This document shows, one piece after another, positions 1 to 11,704 of a stretch of DNA of 64,000 nucleotides (positions are counted from its first letter, which is position 1; every line of letters starts with the position of its first letter). The notes beneath the pieces were generated by a model. The model worked only from the letters and a program-made list of their open reading frames with translations. It had not been told where the DNA came from and searched no databases. This DNA is from Cercospora beticola. Lineage: Eukaryota > Ascomycota > Dothideomycetes > Mycosphaerellales > Mycosphaerellaceae. The stretch lies in contig NC_088937.1 in assembly GCF_033473495.1 (NCBI RefSeq), positions 2,108,001 through 2,172,000 on the forward strand. Direction: 5' to 3'. A program made the translations under genes and the position numbers.

Positions 1-313
1 GAAGGCCTGAGAGACTGCAAAACTCGGGTGTTGTGCTTGTTGAAGCATGTATTCCTTGAGTGATGAACAAAGCAGGCCGGAGAAATGGCCTGGCAAAGCA
101 AAGCAGGATTGAGCAACGCATGACTCGAGCAGATCAACATGCCACAATCCACGCAATGCTCTCATGCCCAAGCAGGGACTGCTCCATGTCACGCATGTGT
201 ACGCCTGAACGCCAAACAACCATACCTCGGACGGACGAAAAGGTGTTGCCCTAGCTGGACCCTGAGCAGATCGACGCAGTACTGATCAACAAGTCCTGAA
301 CCCAATAACTTTT

Positions 314-1019
314 TCACAGCATACAGAGCTCCAGCTCGTTCGCACCAACAATGAATGCGGCATCGACCATTTGGCTCAGTTTGGCAATCTTCTCTCCCGT
401 CTCGTCGATCGTGATGAACACTGTTGTCTTCGAGTTCGTTGTCATGGGCGTTTTGATCACACCATCACCTGGTGAACTAGCTATCGCGGCTGACATGGAG
501 GGTAGTAATTGCCGCTCCTGTGGTACACGAACACAAAGTCAGCGCAGTCATGCACATGCAAGAGGGTCCCGCGGGCGAACGGCCAAGGAACGTTCGCAGC
601 AAACTCACCTTGCAGTTCTGAATGAAGTCCAGCAACCCTGGCAGAGCAAGTTGAACCTTCTTCTCTCTCCGCGGAAGGTCGAACGAGGATTCGCGAGAAG
701 TCGAAGATGATGAAGAACTGCCAGCTAATGAGGATCGTGAGCCTAAGTCTTCAGAGACATAGCCAGTGTCAATGCTTTGCGATCGTCGACGTGTGCGTTG
801 CTTGTTGATTAGAGGGACGTTCTGTTCGTCTTCCATGTCCATTTCGCGCCAGACGGCAGAGGCGTACAATGCCATGATGTGCAAGCGCTGAGTATGTAGG
901 TTACTGAACTTCGACCAAAGGAATGACAAATTCTTCACGGCAAGAGTCTCGAGGAGGGTTCCGACCTCTATTCCATCTTCGGTTCTGACCAGCGTGCTGA
1001 TACCTATCCTTTCTTCGTT
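314..1019 (-). CDS. Hypothetical protein, 5' end unresolved
   Basis: I do not recognise the family. Two exons on the minus strand join in phase 0: 1019-609 and 517-314. The donor GTGAGT follows 609 and the acceptor is CACAG before 517. The result is at least 204 residues ending CML-stop. The upstream exon opens right after a CTTAG acceptor-like sequence and reads GISTLVRTEDGIEVGTLL then LAVKNLSFLWSKF, which looks like real protein, so the first exon lies further upstream. A donor-like GTGAGA near 1206 is one candidate partner; joined to a later in-frame acceptor near 1003 it would allow an ATG at 1268. The middle is serine-rich low complexity (SSLAGSSSSSSTSRESS). The C-terminal half is compact with no clear membrane segment. 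Confidence is good that this is coding and poor for the start. Confidence 0.5.
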
Positions 1020-2219
1020 CTAAGGCCCTTCGTCACTCCGACAAGGCGTCGGCACCTGAACAAGAGAGACAATTACACCCACCGATGCCTACACTTCTCT
1101 TACTCCGTGAGCGACTGTGCTAGTCCGCTCCGCTGACACCTGGGCAGGTGCAACACACGTGCTGTGCGTTGCATGCGCAGCTGAGACACCGGTCTGCACA
1201 TCTCACCTTCGGAGACCGAGCCCGAGCTGAACCACCTCACTCGCAACGATGCTCCACCACAGCAACATGGCAGCACGTGTCACTCACGAGATGATCATGA
1301 TCATGATCATGGTGCTAGCATGTGACGTGCCAGCCTACTGGAATCGAGGCTGTTCCGGACGTGCTTGCTGCTATCGCTTTGTGAGGGCCACAGAGTCCGC
1401 ACGTGAAGCTGCGCGGTCCACATGTCTGTTGCAGCAGACGTGAGACACCACTCCAGTTCTCGAGCTTCACTGTTCTGTAGCGGGCTCTGATTCCTCGAAA
1501 CTTCACAGCCTTCATGATCTTGACGCGTCTTTGTCCTATGCAGCGGGCATGCTCTTACGCCATCCACGGGAATGACATCTTCTGTCCATACGAGAGTTCC
1601 TCCACACTCTCACTGTTCATGCTCTTTCATCTCTTGAGGTCTGCATGTTCGTTGGTAGGTGGAGGTTTCGCAGAGTTGACGCGTGAGCGATCCTGCTGTC
1701 GGAACGTGTCTTTGTCCTGAGTGCCTGAGCAGGCAACTTCTCGGACAAATGTTTCGCCCGACACGCCGTCGCCGTTGCCGTCTCTCTCGCACACCTTTCA
1801 AACAGTCCAAGTTGAAAGACACTCATTTGTCAGCGGAAGATAGAATCGAGTGTCTCATGGATGGCGCGTAGCCACAAGCTACGCCAATGACGCACCCGAG
1901 GCACATGTTCTAGCGCGAAAAATGGCAGCCTACAATCGGACGACACTGCGATGGCGTCTTGTCTCGATTCAGCCGAGAGTGCGAGATCCTCCACGTGCGA
2001 GACATTGAGAAATACAACAGGACTGCGTTCTCGACATAGGATCCTGAATGAAAATCATCTTTCACAACTGACATTCCGTGCCTGCAGCTCACACAGCTCC
2101 GAAGCAAGGTACTAGCGCCCGTGACAGCACTCCGAGTGGCAAGCAGCGAGCCCGAGTTGGAATCCACTCTCATCAAAATCTCAATTCAGCGTTGGCGAAC
2201 ACGTCAGGTCTGATTCGCT
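1020..2219. other. Gene-poor stretch between divergent genes
   Basis: No ORF here reads like a conserved protein. It probably holds the missing first exon of the minus-strand gene at 314-1019 and the promoter of the SDR gene at 2220. Positions 1291-1310 hold a short palindromic repeat of the unit ATGATC, about 3.3 copies. Confidence 0.5.
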
Positions 2220-3229
2220 ATGGCCATCAAGAACAATTTCAAGGCCGATCGAGACATCCCAGATCTGGGAAAGAAGGTTGTCCTGGTGACTGGAGGTGTG
2301 AGAAATGCTTTTGCAACCGCGATGGCCTGAGCTGATGGTCTCCAGGTAATGCCGGTATTGGTGCCAGCATCGTAAAGGCTTTGGCCGCTCATAACCCAGG
2401 CTGCATCTACCTCTGTGCCAGAACACCCAGCAAAGCGAAAACTGTCATTGATGCCATCAAGCAAGAACACCCGAATGCCAACATCGAGCCACTGGAGCTG
2501 GACTTGAACTCCTTCGACAGCATCAGAGCCTGCGCAGCTCAGTTCAACGAGAAGAGCGATCGTCTAGACCAGTTGTACCTCAACGCCGGCATCTCAGGCA
2601 CAACGCCCGGCCTGACTAAGGAGGGCTACGAGAACACCTTCGGAGTGAACCATGTCGGCCACACGCTGCTATGCCAACTCCTCATGCCAAAACTTCTGCA
2701 AACACAAAAGCAGCCCGACTCCGATGTCCGCGTCGTTGTCACCTCCTCCATCGGCGGCCACCGAATCGTGCCCAAATCCGGCTTGATCGATCTTGACACC
2801 ACCAAGACAGTCGAATCCTCCGGCTTGAACGCCATGACGAAATACGGTCATTCCAAACTAGCAAACATGCTCTTCGCTCGCAAACTCGCTCAGCTTTATC
2901 CCGAAATCACCACAACTTCCTTCCATCCCGGAACTGTCAAATCCGAAATCTGGGGCAAAGCTGATGGAATGAAATGGCTCGTTTACCTTGTGTCACCCGT
3001 TGTATGGCTCACCGGTGTCGATTGCGATAAGGGTGCCGAGCCGGGTTTGTGGTTGGGCAATGCGGACAAGTCGAGTATTGAGAATGGGCGGTATTATGAG
3101 CAGGGCACGTTCGGCAAGCCAAAGGATGGGAATCCGCATGCTGTTAGTCAGGAGTTGGCCGATAGGCTGTGGGAGTGGACGAACAAGGAATTGGAGAGCC
3201 ATGGTGCGCCAGGTTGGCCGAGTGCTTGA
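2220..3229 (+). CDS. Short-chain dehydrogenase/reductase (WWOX/retinol dehydrogenase-like)
   Basis: NAD(P)-dependent oxidoreductase of the classical SDR superfamily; the substrate cannot be read from sequence. Exons are 2220-2295 and 2346-3229, with a 50-bp intron (GTGTGA to CCAG, phase 1), giving 319 residues. The junction rebuilds the nucleotide-binding motif VTGGNAGIG. NAG follows in LYLNAGISG. The catalytic pair is YGHSK (Tyr192, Lys196), with the upstream VVTSSIGG serine. Length and motif order fit the WWOX/retinol dehydrogenase-like fungal subgroup, which often acts on secondary metabolites or lipids. The start is the first ATG in frame, 25 codons before the glycine motif. It stands alone, with gene-poor DNA on both sides. 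Confidence 0.9.
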
Positions 3230-4365
3230 AGACATTAGATGATATCGACAGAAGTGGTCTGAGTTGCTGTTAACAGCTTGTTTGTAAGAAGTTTTAGGGA
3301 TGGTTGTACTTTCGCTCCTGATACCATTGCGATCATGGTTGCGCGCTAGCTTTGCCTCGTGCCTTCTTCTCTTCCTGCTTGCGACCACAAATGCGTTGAG
3401 TGTTGGTGAATCGTTCTCAAAAGTCGGAATTTATGTAAAACTAGTGATTCGAAGTTTTCCATTTTGCATGGTATCAGCTTGCCCGAACCTTCCAAACTTG
3501 AACATGAATTATCCTATAGCTGTATATGGGCAGTACTGGTGATCGCAAAACGTTCCGATGAGGACTTCGTCGTCGCTGCCTGTCCCACCAGTTATTGCGC
3601 ATACAACCCTAAGGTCTTGGCATATCCGAAGCTCTCACTCCGACGCGTCGTCGTTTGTGCTCTCCTCCCGTTGCTTCATAGCTTTCTGACCAACGCGCCA
3701 CAGATTGCGCTGCCAACGCGTCAAAACTCCGTTGTCCCTTATGCGAACTGCAGCGGAAGCGTCGAACTGGCGAAACCCATCAACCCTCGAGCGACAGGTG
3801 CAAGATCTCAGCAAGAGCGTGGAAGGTCCACATAGCCCGAGAGGTGATGGCTGAGCACAGCAGATGCCTCTGCGAAGCCGCAGTTTGACATCACGCAGCA
3901 AGCGGCGAGAGGAAAAGACGGGATTGAGTACACGTGCCGATCTATACAGCAGAAAGATCACAGTCTTGAGCCAGAAGTGGCTTGCTCTTGTAAAATACTG
4001 CTGCCAGTCCCGCTGGACGCAGCCGAATTTGACGACGCTAAGGTCAATAATCATACTCCAGCGGCAGCTACGTTCCTGAAATATTCTGATATGATATGTT
4101 TGACGAAAATTTCCCGCACGACAAGGCAGATACAAACTCGTCGCATGATCGCTCTGCATCCTCGTCAGGGGACGATGACAATCTCCAGGGATCGAGGCTG
4201 GGCCCCAGTCTAGCCCGCTTTTCGAATTGTGCTTGCCCGGAAAAGTGACAAGTTCTCGGAAACTTTGACATAACATCTCCCTCACAGGCGCCTACAGGGC
4301 CTGTTGCATCCTCGTGGACATTCAGTTCACTGCTAACCAATAGCCTCATAGAAGCAAATCTCAAC
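3230..4365. other. Gene-poor stretch, 1.1 kb
   Basis: This is the 3' flank of the SDR and the promoter side of the DUF6604 gene. Minus-strand ORFs cover 3635-4285 and 4068-4379. The longer one has no ATG at its open end and its composition is arginine- and cysteine-rich, without domains. I do not call a gene. Confidence 0.5.
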
Positions 4366-7300
4366 ATGAGGCATGACATTTATGTCGATACCTATCGCCG
4401 TTACAAGCGCGGCACTGCGAGGATAGCTCAATGGCTCGCCGTGGCCGGACGTCTTTGCGGGGCCGAGGTGGAACAGAAGACAAACACGGATGGCAAATAC
4501 CTAATGCCACTGTCGAAGTTTCGCGAACTCGCGAACGCCATTGCGGAATGTACAGAGCCAAGAATTCAAGTTCGGCCGGAGCTGTTAGATCTCCTGAGAG
4601 ATGTCATCTCGCTACGACTTGCGGCATGTCTCTTCTTTCGCAACAACTCATCTTCCGATGAGCTGTTCGAGCGAAGCAATGAGGGGCATCTTCATACTAT
4701 CGAGGTGCTGCAGGATGTCCTGACAACCTTAATTCCTTTGGGAAGCGCCGAATCGCAGCCAAGGGCGGCGAATCTGGACAGCAACGTTGCCGATCATGCG
4801 GAAATTCGCAGCAACATATTCGACACACTGGACCTTGAAGACATTGCTGAGCCCGTGGTCCAGCAGGAGCTTACAAAAGCCAACAAGAACCGAAACTCCA
4901 GAGGACGATCGTTCAAGCGTGGCAAGGTCAAGCGCAACGATGTTGAGTTGGGATCATCGAAGGACGAGTTGATCTTCAACCTCTTCTGCTTCTTCAAAGA
5001 TCTGCATGACATTCAAGCTTACCTCGGAAACCTGTGGCAGCAACACAAGGATGGAGACGTACCATTAACCACAGCGGCTGTGACGACAGATTTGGCGTTC
5101 GATTTCATCAAGAATAACGAGAACCAAATGCTAGCCTCCGAGTGGGTTGATGAGACAGATGGAACTCGAAGGACGATGAGAGAAGTATTGGCGAGCATGC
5201 AGAAGAATCGTACCTCCTCAGCCGTGCCTCTTTACTGGAACTTCGAGAAGGAAGGAGGACTACTGAATCACGGATATCTCGGTGAATTAGTTTTCTCGCA
5301 CGTTTCGGATTTCAATGGCGACAAACTCGCGAATGGCAAAGCGTCCGACGAGGCTGTCCAGACCCGCATGTATCAAGTGTCCGAGTGGCTCTACACGCCA
5401 GCATACATCATGCTCGATCGCCTGGAAGCGTCAAGTACCGGGGCTGACAGCCTTCGTGGTGCGCCTCAGAACTCGTCGGCTTCCTTCACGAGAACGAACG
5501 GAGAAGCGGCCGTCATCGCAGCGAGCGAATTCGAGAAGAGGTTTGAAACCCTCGGGAAGCTTGGGCTGGATCTGGTACAAATATACTGCACTGGCCTCCA
5601 CGAAGCCTTGGCTTCCGATATATGGACGAAAACTTTCGCTGAACTTATGTCACCCTTAAAGCCGGAGACGAAGAAGAGATTGGGTCCCCGGAACAACCGA
5701 CAATTGTGCAACACCATCCCAGTGTGGTTGGCGTTCGCCACGACGGTGTACCTGGACGTGCGCACGCTGTTGGGATCTCAGACCAGAGAAGCATTCCAGG
5801 ACTTAGAGCAAGAAAGCAAGATGATATCCCGCACCATCACGCAGATGTTGCAGTGGGCGAAGCACCATCCCGAACCTGCGTGGACGCAATCACATGTCGC
5901 GGCCATGGTTTCATTGCAGCGAGCAATTACAATTCGTAAGTTGACAGACCGCGAAACTGATATATTTCGTGTCTGAGCTGACATGGACCTGCCGATAGAT
6001 ATTAAATGACCCGATACGTGCTATCAGAGATGCCCCAGGCGGCAAGCTTCTGCCAAAGAGTCCACCTCATCATCTTATGCGCACGCATCCTCTACTGGCT
6101 GGCATACGCATGTTCTTCTTACAGCTCTGCATGTGGGACGCGTCTATCGGGATGGTACGTCTCCGACTGTTGCCAGAAGCAGATTTCATCACGCTGACAA
6201 TATACAGACGAATATTCATGATGGTATTGGCCAGGCAACGCATCTTTACGGTCTGGCATCAACCAAGACGCCAGGGATATGGAAGGACATGGAATACTTA
6301 CTGGGTCTTCACGACGAAGAGTATCTATACTATGGCGGACGACCCAAGAACATATCCGAAAGCTGCCGCAAGTACTCACTGGCGTTAGGGATGTCCGCAC
6401 AAACATCGGCAAATCACACACACAGCGCCAGAAAGATATCTGCTCGAGGCTTCCAACATGCTGTGCGGCAATTACGACCTCACGTCATTCCCAGCGACTT
6501 GCTCAATCACAGATACGAGGCCATACGTATGCGCAGTGGTCCTGCTGAAGGGCCACAGACGAATCTACCCGCTTCAGAGCTACTGCTGGAGTTTCAGAAA
6601 CGGCAACCGAATGCAACACTGGACGTCGAGCAGGGTCAATCTGCTCATGTGGTGCCGCTGCTGTGTATTGTGCAAAAGGCATTATCTGCAGACACCAAAC
6701 ACCTGGCATTCGACTATGTTGCCATGCACCAACGCTGCTGGGCTGTCCTGGAGCGACTGCAGATGGAACTTCGCGAGGATCTTGCATGGCTCGGCGGTCA
6801 CACTGGCCAGAACTTGATGAGGAAAGATCAGATGTCCTTGCGGATCATGGTGGGAGTCATCTTCAACAGCATCTCAGCCGTATCCAAAAGCGGCTTGAAC
6901 AAGAAGAATGACAATTTCGCGCGTCTGGCGCTCAACACCATCGACATCGTGCAAAGTATAGCCGAGGAAGAAAGCTGCACCGGCTTAGATGCAGTGAAAG
7001 ACAGGCTAAGCAGCAGATCTCTTCAAAGACCGCGAACAGACGATGGCATCAACGGCGCCGAACCTGATGTCAATTCTGATGATCTGGCTATGCTCAATGC
7101 CGCATTGGACATGGCGCCCGAACGATCGCTTACAGAGGAACAAGTCAAAGAAGTACTCAAAAGAGCAAGCACAACACCACTAGACGAATTTCCACCTCAC
7201 ACACAAGAGTATCTCAAACACATACAAGCTTCAGGCGGAGATCTGTCCAAAGGTGTGCAAGGTGTTCTGCAAGGTATAGAGAACAAAACCAGTCAATACA

Positions 7301-7833
7301 CACCCGAGCAGCAAGAGCGAGTTCTTCAAACGACAACTATGAAAGAATTACTCGATCTCATGAAAGTATTTGAGCGACAAGCCGTTGAGGAAGTGACGTC
7401 CATAGACGGCGCGGAAGAGAAGAAGAAGCGGAACAACAAAAACAAGAACAAAAATCGTAAACTCAAGCAAAAAGAGATGAAAGCTGCAGCAGCCACTGGC
7501 TCTACTCTTGTGTCAACACGCGCACAAGACGAAGAAGTTGAAGAAGTCGTCAGGCAAAAACCTCTTTCTGTAAATCGAAAGAATATGACACCTGGCCAAA
7601 TTGCCGAGCAAGACTGGGAAGCCTACGAGCAGGCTCGGAAAGAGGGTAAGATGATTATCGACGGAGAGGAATTTGTTTACACTGGAAGGAAGACTGTAGA
7701 TTTGAGTCTTGAAGACATTCTCAATCCTGAAAATCTTACAGAGGAGCAGTGCCATGCTCTCATGCAATTACAGGAGAGTCTTGCGCGAGAAGAAAGTCAA
7801 GGAAAGAGGCAGTCACGCCATCGTAGAGCATAG
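4366..7833 (+). CDS. DUF6604 family protein
   Basis: Large protein of a Pezizomycotina family with an N-terminal DUF6604 domain; molecular function unknown. Three exons: 4366-5935, 6039-6154, 6208-7833 (1103 residues). Introns are 103 bp (GTAAGT to CCCCAG, phase 1) and 53 bp (GTACGT to TACAG, phase 0; branch CTGAC). The N-terminus YRRYKRGTARIAQWLAVAGR is the typical opening of the family (a Y..YK..T..IA.WL pattern). Exon 2 supplies HHLMRTHPLLAGIRMFFLQL, a segment usual in the family's central region, which supports the chosen acceptor at 6038 over one at 6029. The C-terminus carries an acidic-basic low-complexity tract (KKKRNNKNKNKNRKLKQK) that could be a nuclear signal. No enzymatic motif is seen. 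Confidence 0.85.
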
Positions 7834-8089
7834 ATGTAATGACACTCAGAGCGATGCTGTGTCGCGGCAACCATCTCATCAATCTCATACCGAATTCAAG
7901 ATACAAGAACGAGGCACTGTGCCATATGGTGTGTATTTCCACTACACAAAAAGCCCCTCAAATTACGCCCATCTACATGCTCCATGCATGAAACGCCCAT
8001 CGCTAAATCGCTATCACAAAATCAAGCTAAAAGATGCTGACAATTTGGTTGTTCGTACAGGGGTATAAATCGACTTCCAGATAGGTCGC

Positions 8090-11000
8090 TCACAATTTCC
8101 TCTCCCGGTGAACGCCATTGGGTTTGAGGGATTGTTGTGCAGGACGTCTACGTCCAAAGACCTTTTGGCTCTCCTTCAAAAAGCCATCAGATGAAGTCAA
8201 TTGATCGATGGAGAGATCGTCGCTAAATAGCACAGATTTTCCCAGCAAAGTCCACTCTTCGTGGTTGGGGATTAGATTAAGGTCCTTGTCCTCCGTGGGT
8301 CGTGGTCGTGGTTCCAAGATCCACAAGCGAGCCAAGTGGACGTAGTCCGGATTGACCAAGATTGTGGGCACAGCAGGACGGATGTGTCTATTGCCGTCTG
8401 GTACAAAGGTTACGACCTTGCCGCCAGGTGCAGTGGGCACCCATACTGGTCGCCATTTCTCAGGTCGTAGGATCTGTCTTGAAGGCAAACCTCGAATGAT
8501 GAGGAAGTTCACGAAGTCCATAATGAATGCTGTGGCACGCTCGTTCCAAGCATGTGATGGCCATTGGCCACAAGTGTTTCGAAGAGCGACCAGTAACTCG
8601 ACAGCGCCTTTGAGATCCACGCGCCATCTGCTCATGCTGTAACGTTGGCAAACGTCACTCATCCAGTCTGGACCGCACGTGAGAACGCAGGCCAGAGTCT
8701 CTGTGTAGACTTCTTCCATGGAGCCGAATAGTAGGTTGGCTTTGCGATCATGTATCAGATATCTCTTCCTGTTCCTTCCCAACTTCTTCTCATTGCACAC
8801 TGCGATGAAGCGGCGGGCCAGTGCGAGATCATCAGGGTCCAGAGGATGCTGTTCTCTTCGTCCACTTTTCAAGAATTTGAGGTCGAGCTGAATGAACTGT
8901 TCCATGTCATCCGCGCTGACTGCAATGTTTGCTCTATCTGGCAAGCGCTGTAAAGTCTTGGTGTTGTTCAACCCACTGTCTGAGACCGTGGGCGTGTAGA
9001 TCCAGCTGTGCAGACGATCCGTGATCGGAAGAGGAGCGCCCACCGAGCACAATGCTCCTGGATCCTGCGCCGCGAGACTGAGCAGCATCAGGTCGTGATA
9101 GCACTCGTTCTGCGACAGATGAACCTTAGGATTCCGGAGGCGCTCCGAAATGCTCAATCCGCACTCCATCGTGTTCAGAATGATGGCGATTTTGTCCTTC
9201 CTGGCGTCGGCCTCTCTTTGCTCAGCAGGTATGCGCGGATCACCCCCAGCTTCCATGGCGAAGACCTCAGCAACGACAGTCGAGAAGTTGCCATGATGTA
9301 GCTTCATTTTCCGTTCGTCTGGCGCCATCTTGCTTCGGTCCCGGAAGAAGGCGTGGAGCGCAGGCTTGACGGATTCCACGTCCTGCTCGAAGGGAACCTC
9401 GGTGCTTAGATCAAGCAAGTGTGAGATGCACTTGCCATTGAAGCGAAGGACAGCCCTTCCCGACCAGCTGCCAGGTCGCTTGCAGGGAATAAGAAAGATG
9501 TGGTGCTTCGCCAAACGCATCTCGTGTCGACACCACGCTCTTTTGAACCATGACGAACGCAGCATCTTTCGGATCACTCTGAACAAGTTCTCATGGCTTT
9601 CAAGATAAGGCGGCTGCTTGCGTCGGAAGCGTTGTCCAGGCGGAACATGAGTCATGCTGTTGTATTCGCTCATGTGGTTGAGCAGCAGCTCTCCTTCATG
9701 TGCATCCATTTCAATGTCATCCAAGACAACTACGACAACCCGGGCGCTTCTGTATACCATATCCATGGCCGACATGGAGACTATGGTCTCTTCGCGGCTC
9801 TCCTGGTCGATGCATATCTGATCGATCCAAAGGCCCTCATCGTCCGATTGTCGCTCTTCGAAGACGGCTTGGAAGATTTCTGGTTCCAAAGGGAGCGTGA
9901 AGTGACCACCGTTCTTGCTTACATGCAGTTTGCGCCGGTAGCTCAGTGCAATAAAAGACTGCTTCTCTTTCGTCGCGAGGTGCCGGTGATTGTAAATCAG
10001 GCGAAACCTAAACAGCTGCTTGATGTCTGGCTTGACCATGAACTTTGAGGCCACGTTTGGGTCCAACTGTTGCAGTCGATCCAGCAAGGCATCTGGATTA
10101 TTCTGATTGTCGGGCTCGATTCCTAACATCCATTCCTTCTCGTCACGATTGAGCTCGTAGACATTGCTGAACGGGATGTGAAGATGATGCGGTTCGCCAA
10201 TAGGTTTCGTTGTGAAATGAAGACCTTCACTGGTGGCTTTTGGGACATCTTTCTCCTCGTGAGTGGTGTTTGCCAACGCGCGACGGTCTCCGAGAGGACT
10301 GGTGGATCGCGCGCGACTGTCACGATGCATGCCGAAGTATTCTGCTGGTCCCAGTGACGGAAGCCACATGAAACGATTCGCATCTCCGCCATTCGGATTA
10401 GGTGATGGGGATCGCGAAGAGCCAGACAGAGTATCGCCACTCGAGTCTTGCGCCTCTCTGATGGTGTTGAGACCCGTGGGTTGCCTCACTATGATCTTGA
10501 GTCCTTGGGATTCAGTCGGCGATTTAGGCTCGATTATGGGAGGTGGACTCGCCGGTGGTGCCCGGTGAGGCGATCGGAAGGCTTCAAGTCGCAGATTCTC
10601 ACTGGAGCGCCTCGAATGTCGCCGCAGTGCAGAGAACCCAGTCAACTTCCGCCAGTTGCTCGTTTCGAGATCTTCATGATCCGTGCTGTCAGACTGATCC
10701 CCACTGATATCACTACTCCAGCCACGCCGATGCGTAGTCCGCTGGCGGGAAAGACCGCTTTCGGGAAAGAGGAAACCATTCTCTCCTGGACCAGCGGTCG
10801 GTGTCATGGTGCTGTAGCTGCCATCAGAGCGGTTCCGCTGCCGAGGCGCAGCTGGAGTGCCAAATGCGGCAGCAGCAACCATGAAGTGCTGGAAGGATCG
10901 AAAGCGCTCCGTTGTACCACGAGGTGCGCGCTCAAAGTATTCCCGCTTCCATTTTGCCCGTTCGTACATCTCTTGCCGCCGCTCCGCCTCCTCTTCCGCT

Positions 11001-11704
11001 TCGAATTTGGCGACCATGGCATTCCTGTACTCGAGGAATGCACTGAGCTCTTTCCGACGCAGCTTCTCCATCTTCCTGCGCCGTTGTGCAAAGTAGTCCT
11101 CATCTTTCTTCTTTTGATCCTGCCGCCCTTTGGCGAGCTTCGAAAGGATTCGAATGTGCTTCTTCGTAGGGCTCGTCGGAGTCTGGGCTTCCGCGTCACC
11201 GAGATGTGCCACATGTGTATTGCGAAATGTCTGTCTTCGTTGCACACCCACGTTGGGCAGATCCTCGTCGGCATCGCTGGATATCTGGCCTTCCAGATCG
11301 GAGTGCTCGTGGTGCTCATCGTGCCTTTGTTGCTCGTCGCCGTGCTCACTGCGGTGCTCGGCGTCCAGGAGGTCCATGAAAGCGGCCAGCATCTGGTCCT
11401 GCAGATCCAGCAGGTTCAGCAGCTCGGCACGCCGCCGGCGGTTGTCGGCCTTGCTGAGGAGTTTCCATGCTTGGTGGACGTTGTGGAAGTAGTCGATGGA
11501 GAGGCTGTCGCGATCCTCTCGCGACCATGTCTTCTGGAGGGCGTAGGCGTCGGCGGACGGGCTGTCTCGCGCTCGCGTAGGACGATGATGTCGGTTCGGG
11601 TGGTACCTGCGGGCTAAATGGTGGTAGCGTGCCTTGATGTCGGCGGGCGTGGCATCGCGTGGCAAGCCCAATGCCTCGAAGGGGTCGAAGACCTCGTCGG
11701 CCAT
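8090..11704 (-). CDS. J-domain/HET-domain fusion protein
   Basis: Single-exon gene of 1204 residues. I start at the ATG at 11704 because the J domain begins at once (DPFEALGLPRDATPADIKAR); the open frame continues to 11980 without protein-like sequence. The J domain covers about residues 6-95, but the Hsp70-activating HPD tripeptide is HPN (35-37). A long acidic and basic coiled, low-complexity middle follows. From about residue 575 comes a HET (heterokaryon incompatibility) domain: SFIALSYRRK, GLWIDQICIDQE, AMDMVYRSARVVVVVLDD and SSWFKRAWCRHE. The canonical tryptophan-glycine after ALSY is absent. HET domains in fungi trigger cell death or incompatibility when activated by partner proteins; pairing with a J-like domain suggests a chaperone-linked sensor, which is inference. 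The gene is convergent with the DUF6604 gene. Confidence 0.88.
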   Translation of the reverse strand: MADEVFDPFEALGLPRDATPADIKARYHHLARRYHPNRHHRPTRARDSPSADAYALQKTWSREDRDSLSIDYFHNVHQAWKLLSKADNRRRRAELLNLLDLQDQMLAAFMDLLDAEHRSEHGDEQQRHDEHHEHSDLEGQISSDADEDLPNVGVQRRQTFRNTHVAHLGDAEAQTPTSPTKKHIRILSKLAKGRQDQKKKDEDYFAQRRRKMEKLRRKELSAFLEYRNAMVAKFEAEEEAERRQEMYERAKWKREYFERAPRGTTERFRSFQHFMVAAAAFGTPAAPRQRNRSDGSYSTMTPTAGPGENGFLFPESGLSRQRTTHRRGWSSDISGDQSDSTDHEDLETSNWRKLTGFSALRRHSRRSSENLRLEAFRSPHRAPPASPPPIIEPKSPTESQGLKIIVRQPTGLNTIREAQDSSGDTLSGSSRSPSPNPNGGDANRFMWLPSLGPAEYFGMHRDSRARSTSPLGDRRALANTTHEEKDVPKATSEGLHFTTKPIGEPHHLHIPFSNVYELNRDEKEWMLGIEPDNQNNPDALLDRLQQLDPNVASKFMVKPDIKQLFRFRLIYNHRHLATKEKQSFIALSYRRKLHVSKNGGHFTLPLEPEIFQAVFEERQSDDEGLWIDQICIDQESREETIVSMSAMDMVYRSARVVVVVLDDIEMDAHEGELLLNHMSEYNSMTHVPPGQRFRRKQPPYLESHENLFRVIRKMLRSSWFKRAWCRHEMRLAKHHIFLIPCKRPGSWSGRAVLRFNGKCISHLLDLSTEVPFEQDVESVKPALHAFFRDRSKMAPDERKMKLHHGNFSTVVAEVFAMEAGGDPRIPAEQREADARKDKIAIILNTMECGLSISERLRNPKVHLSQNECYHDLMLLSLAAQDPGALCSVGAPLPITDRLHSWIYTPTVSDSGLNNTKTLQRLPDRANIAVSADDMEQFIQLDLKFLKSGRREQHPLDPDDLALARRFIAVCNEKKLGRNRKRYLIHDRKANLLFGSMEEVYTETLACVLTCGPDWMSDVCQRYSMSRWRVDLKGAVELLVALRNTCGQWPSHAWNERATAFIMDFVNFLIIRGLPSRQILRPEKWRPVWVPTAPGGKVVTFVPDGNRHIRPAVPTILVNPDYVHLARLWILEPRPRPTEDKDLNLIPNHEEWTLLGKSVLFSDDLSIDQLTSSDGFLKESQKVFGRRRPAQQSLKPNGVHRERKL

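Noticed and set aside
1291..1310. ATGATC tandem repeat
   Set aside because: Only 3.3 copies; too short to treat as a meaningful satellite or regulatory array.
3635..4285. 216-codon minus-strand ORF
   Set aside because: No ATG at its start, Arg/Cys-rich and without domain; a spliced gene cannot be ruled out but nothing supports one.
10448..11617. 389-codon plus-strand ORF
   Set aside because: It is antisense to the J-HET coding sequence, with no domain and a composition dictated by the other strand.
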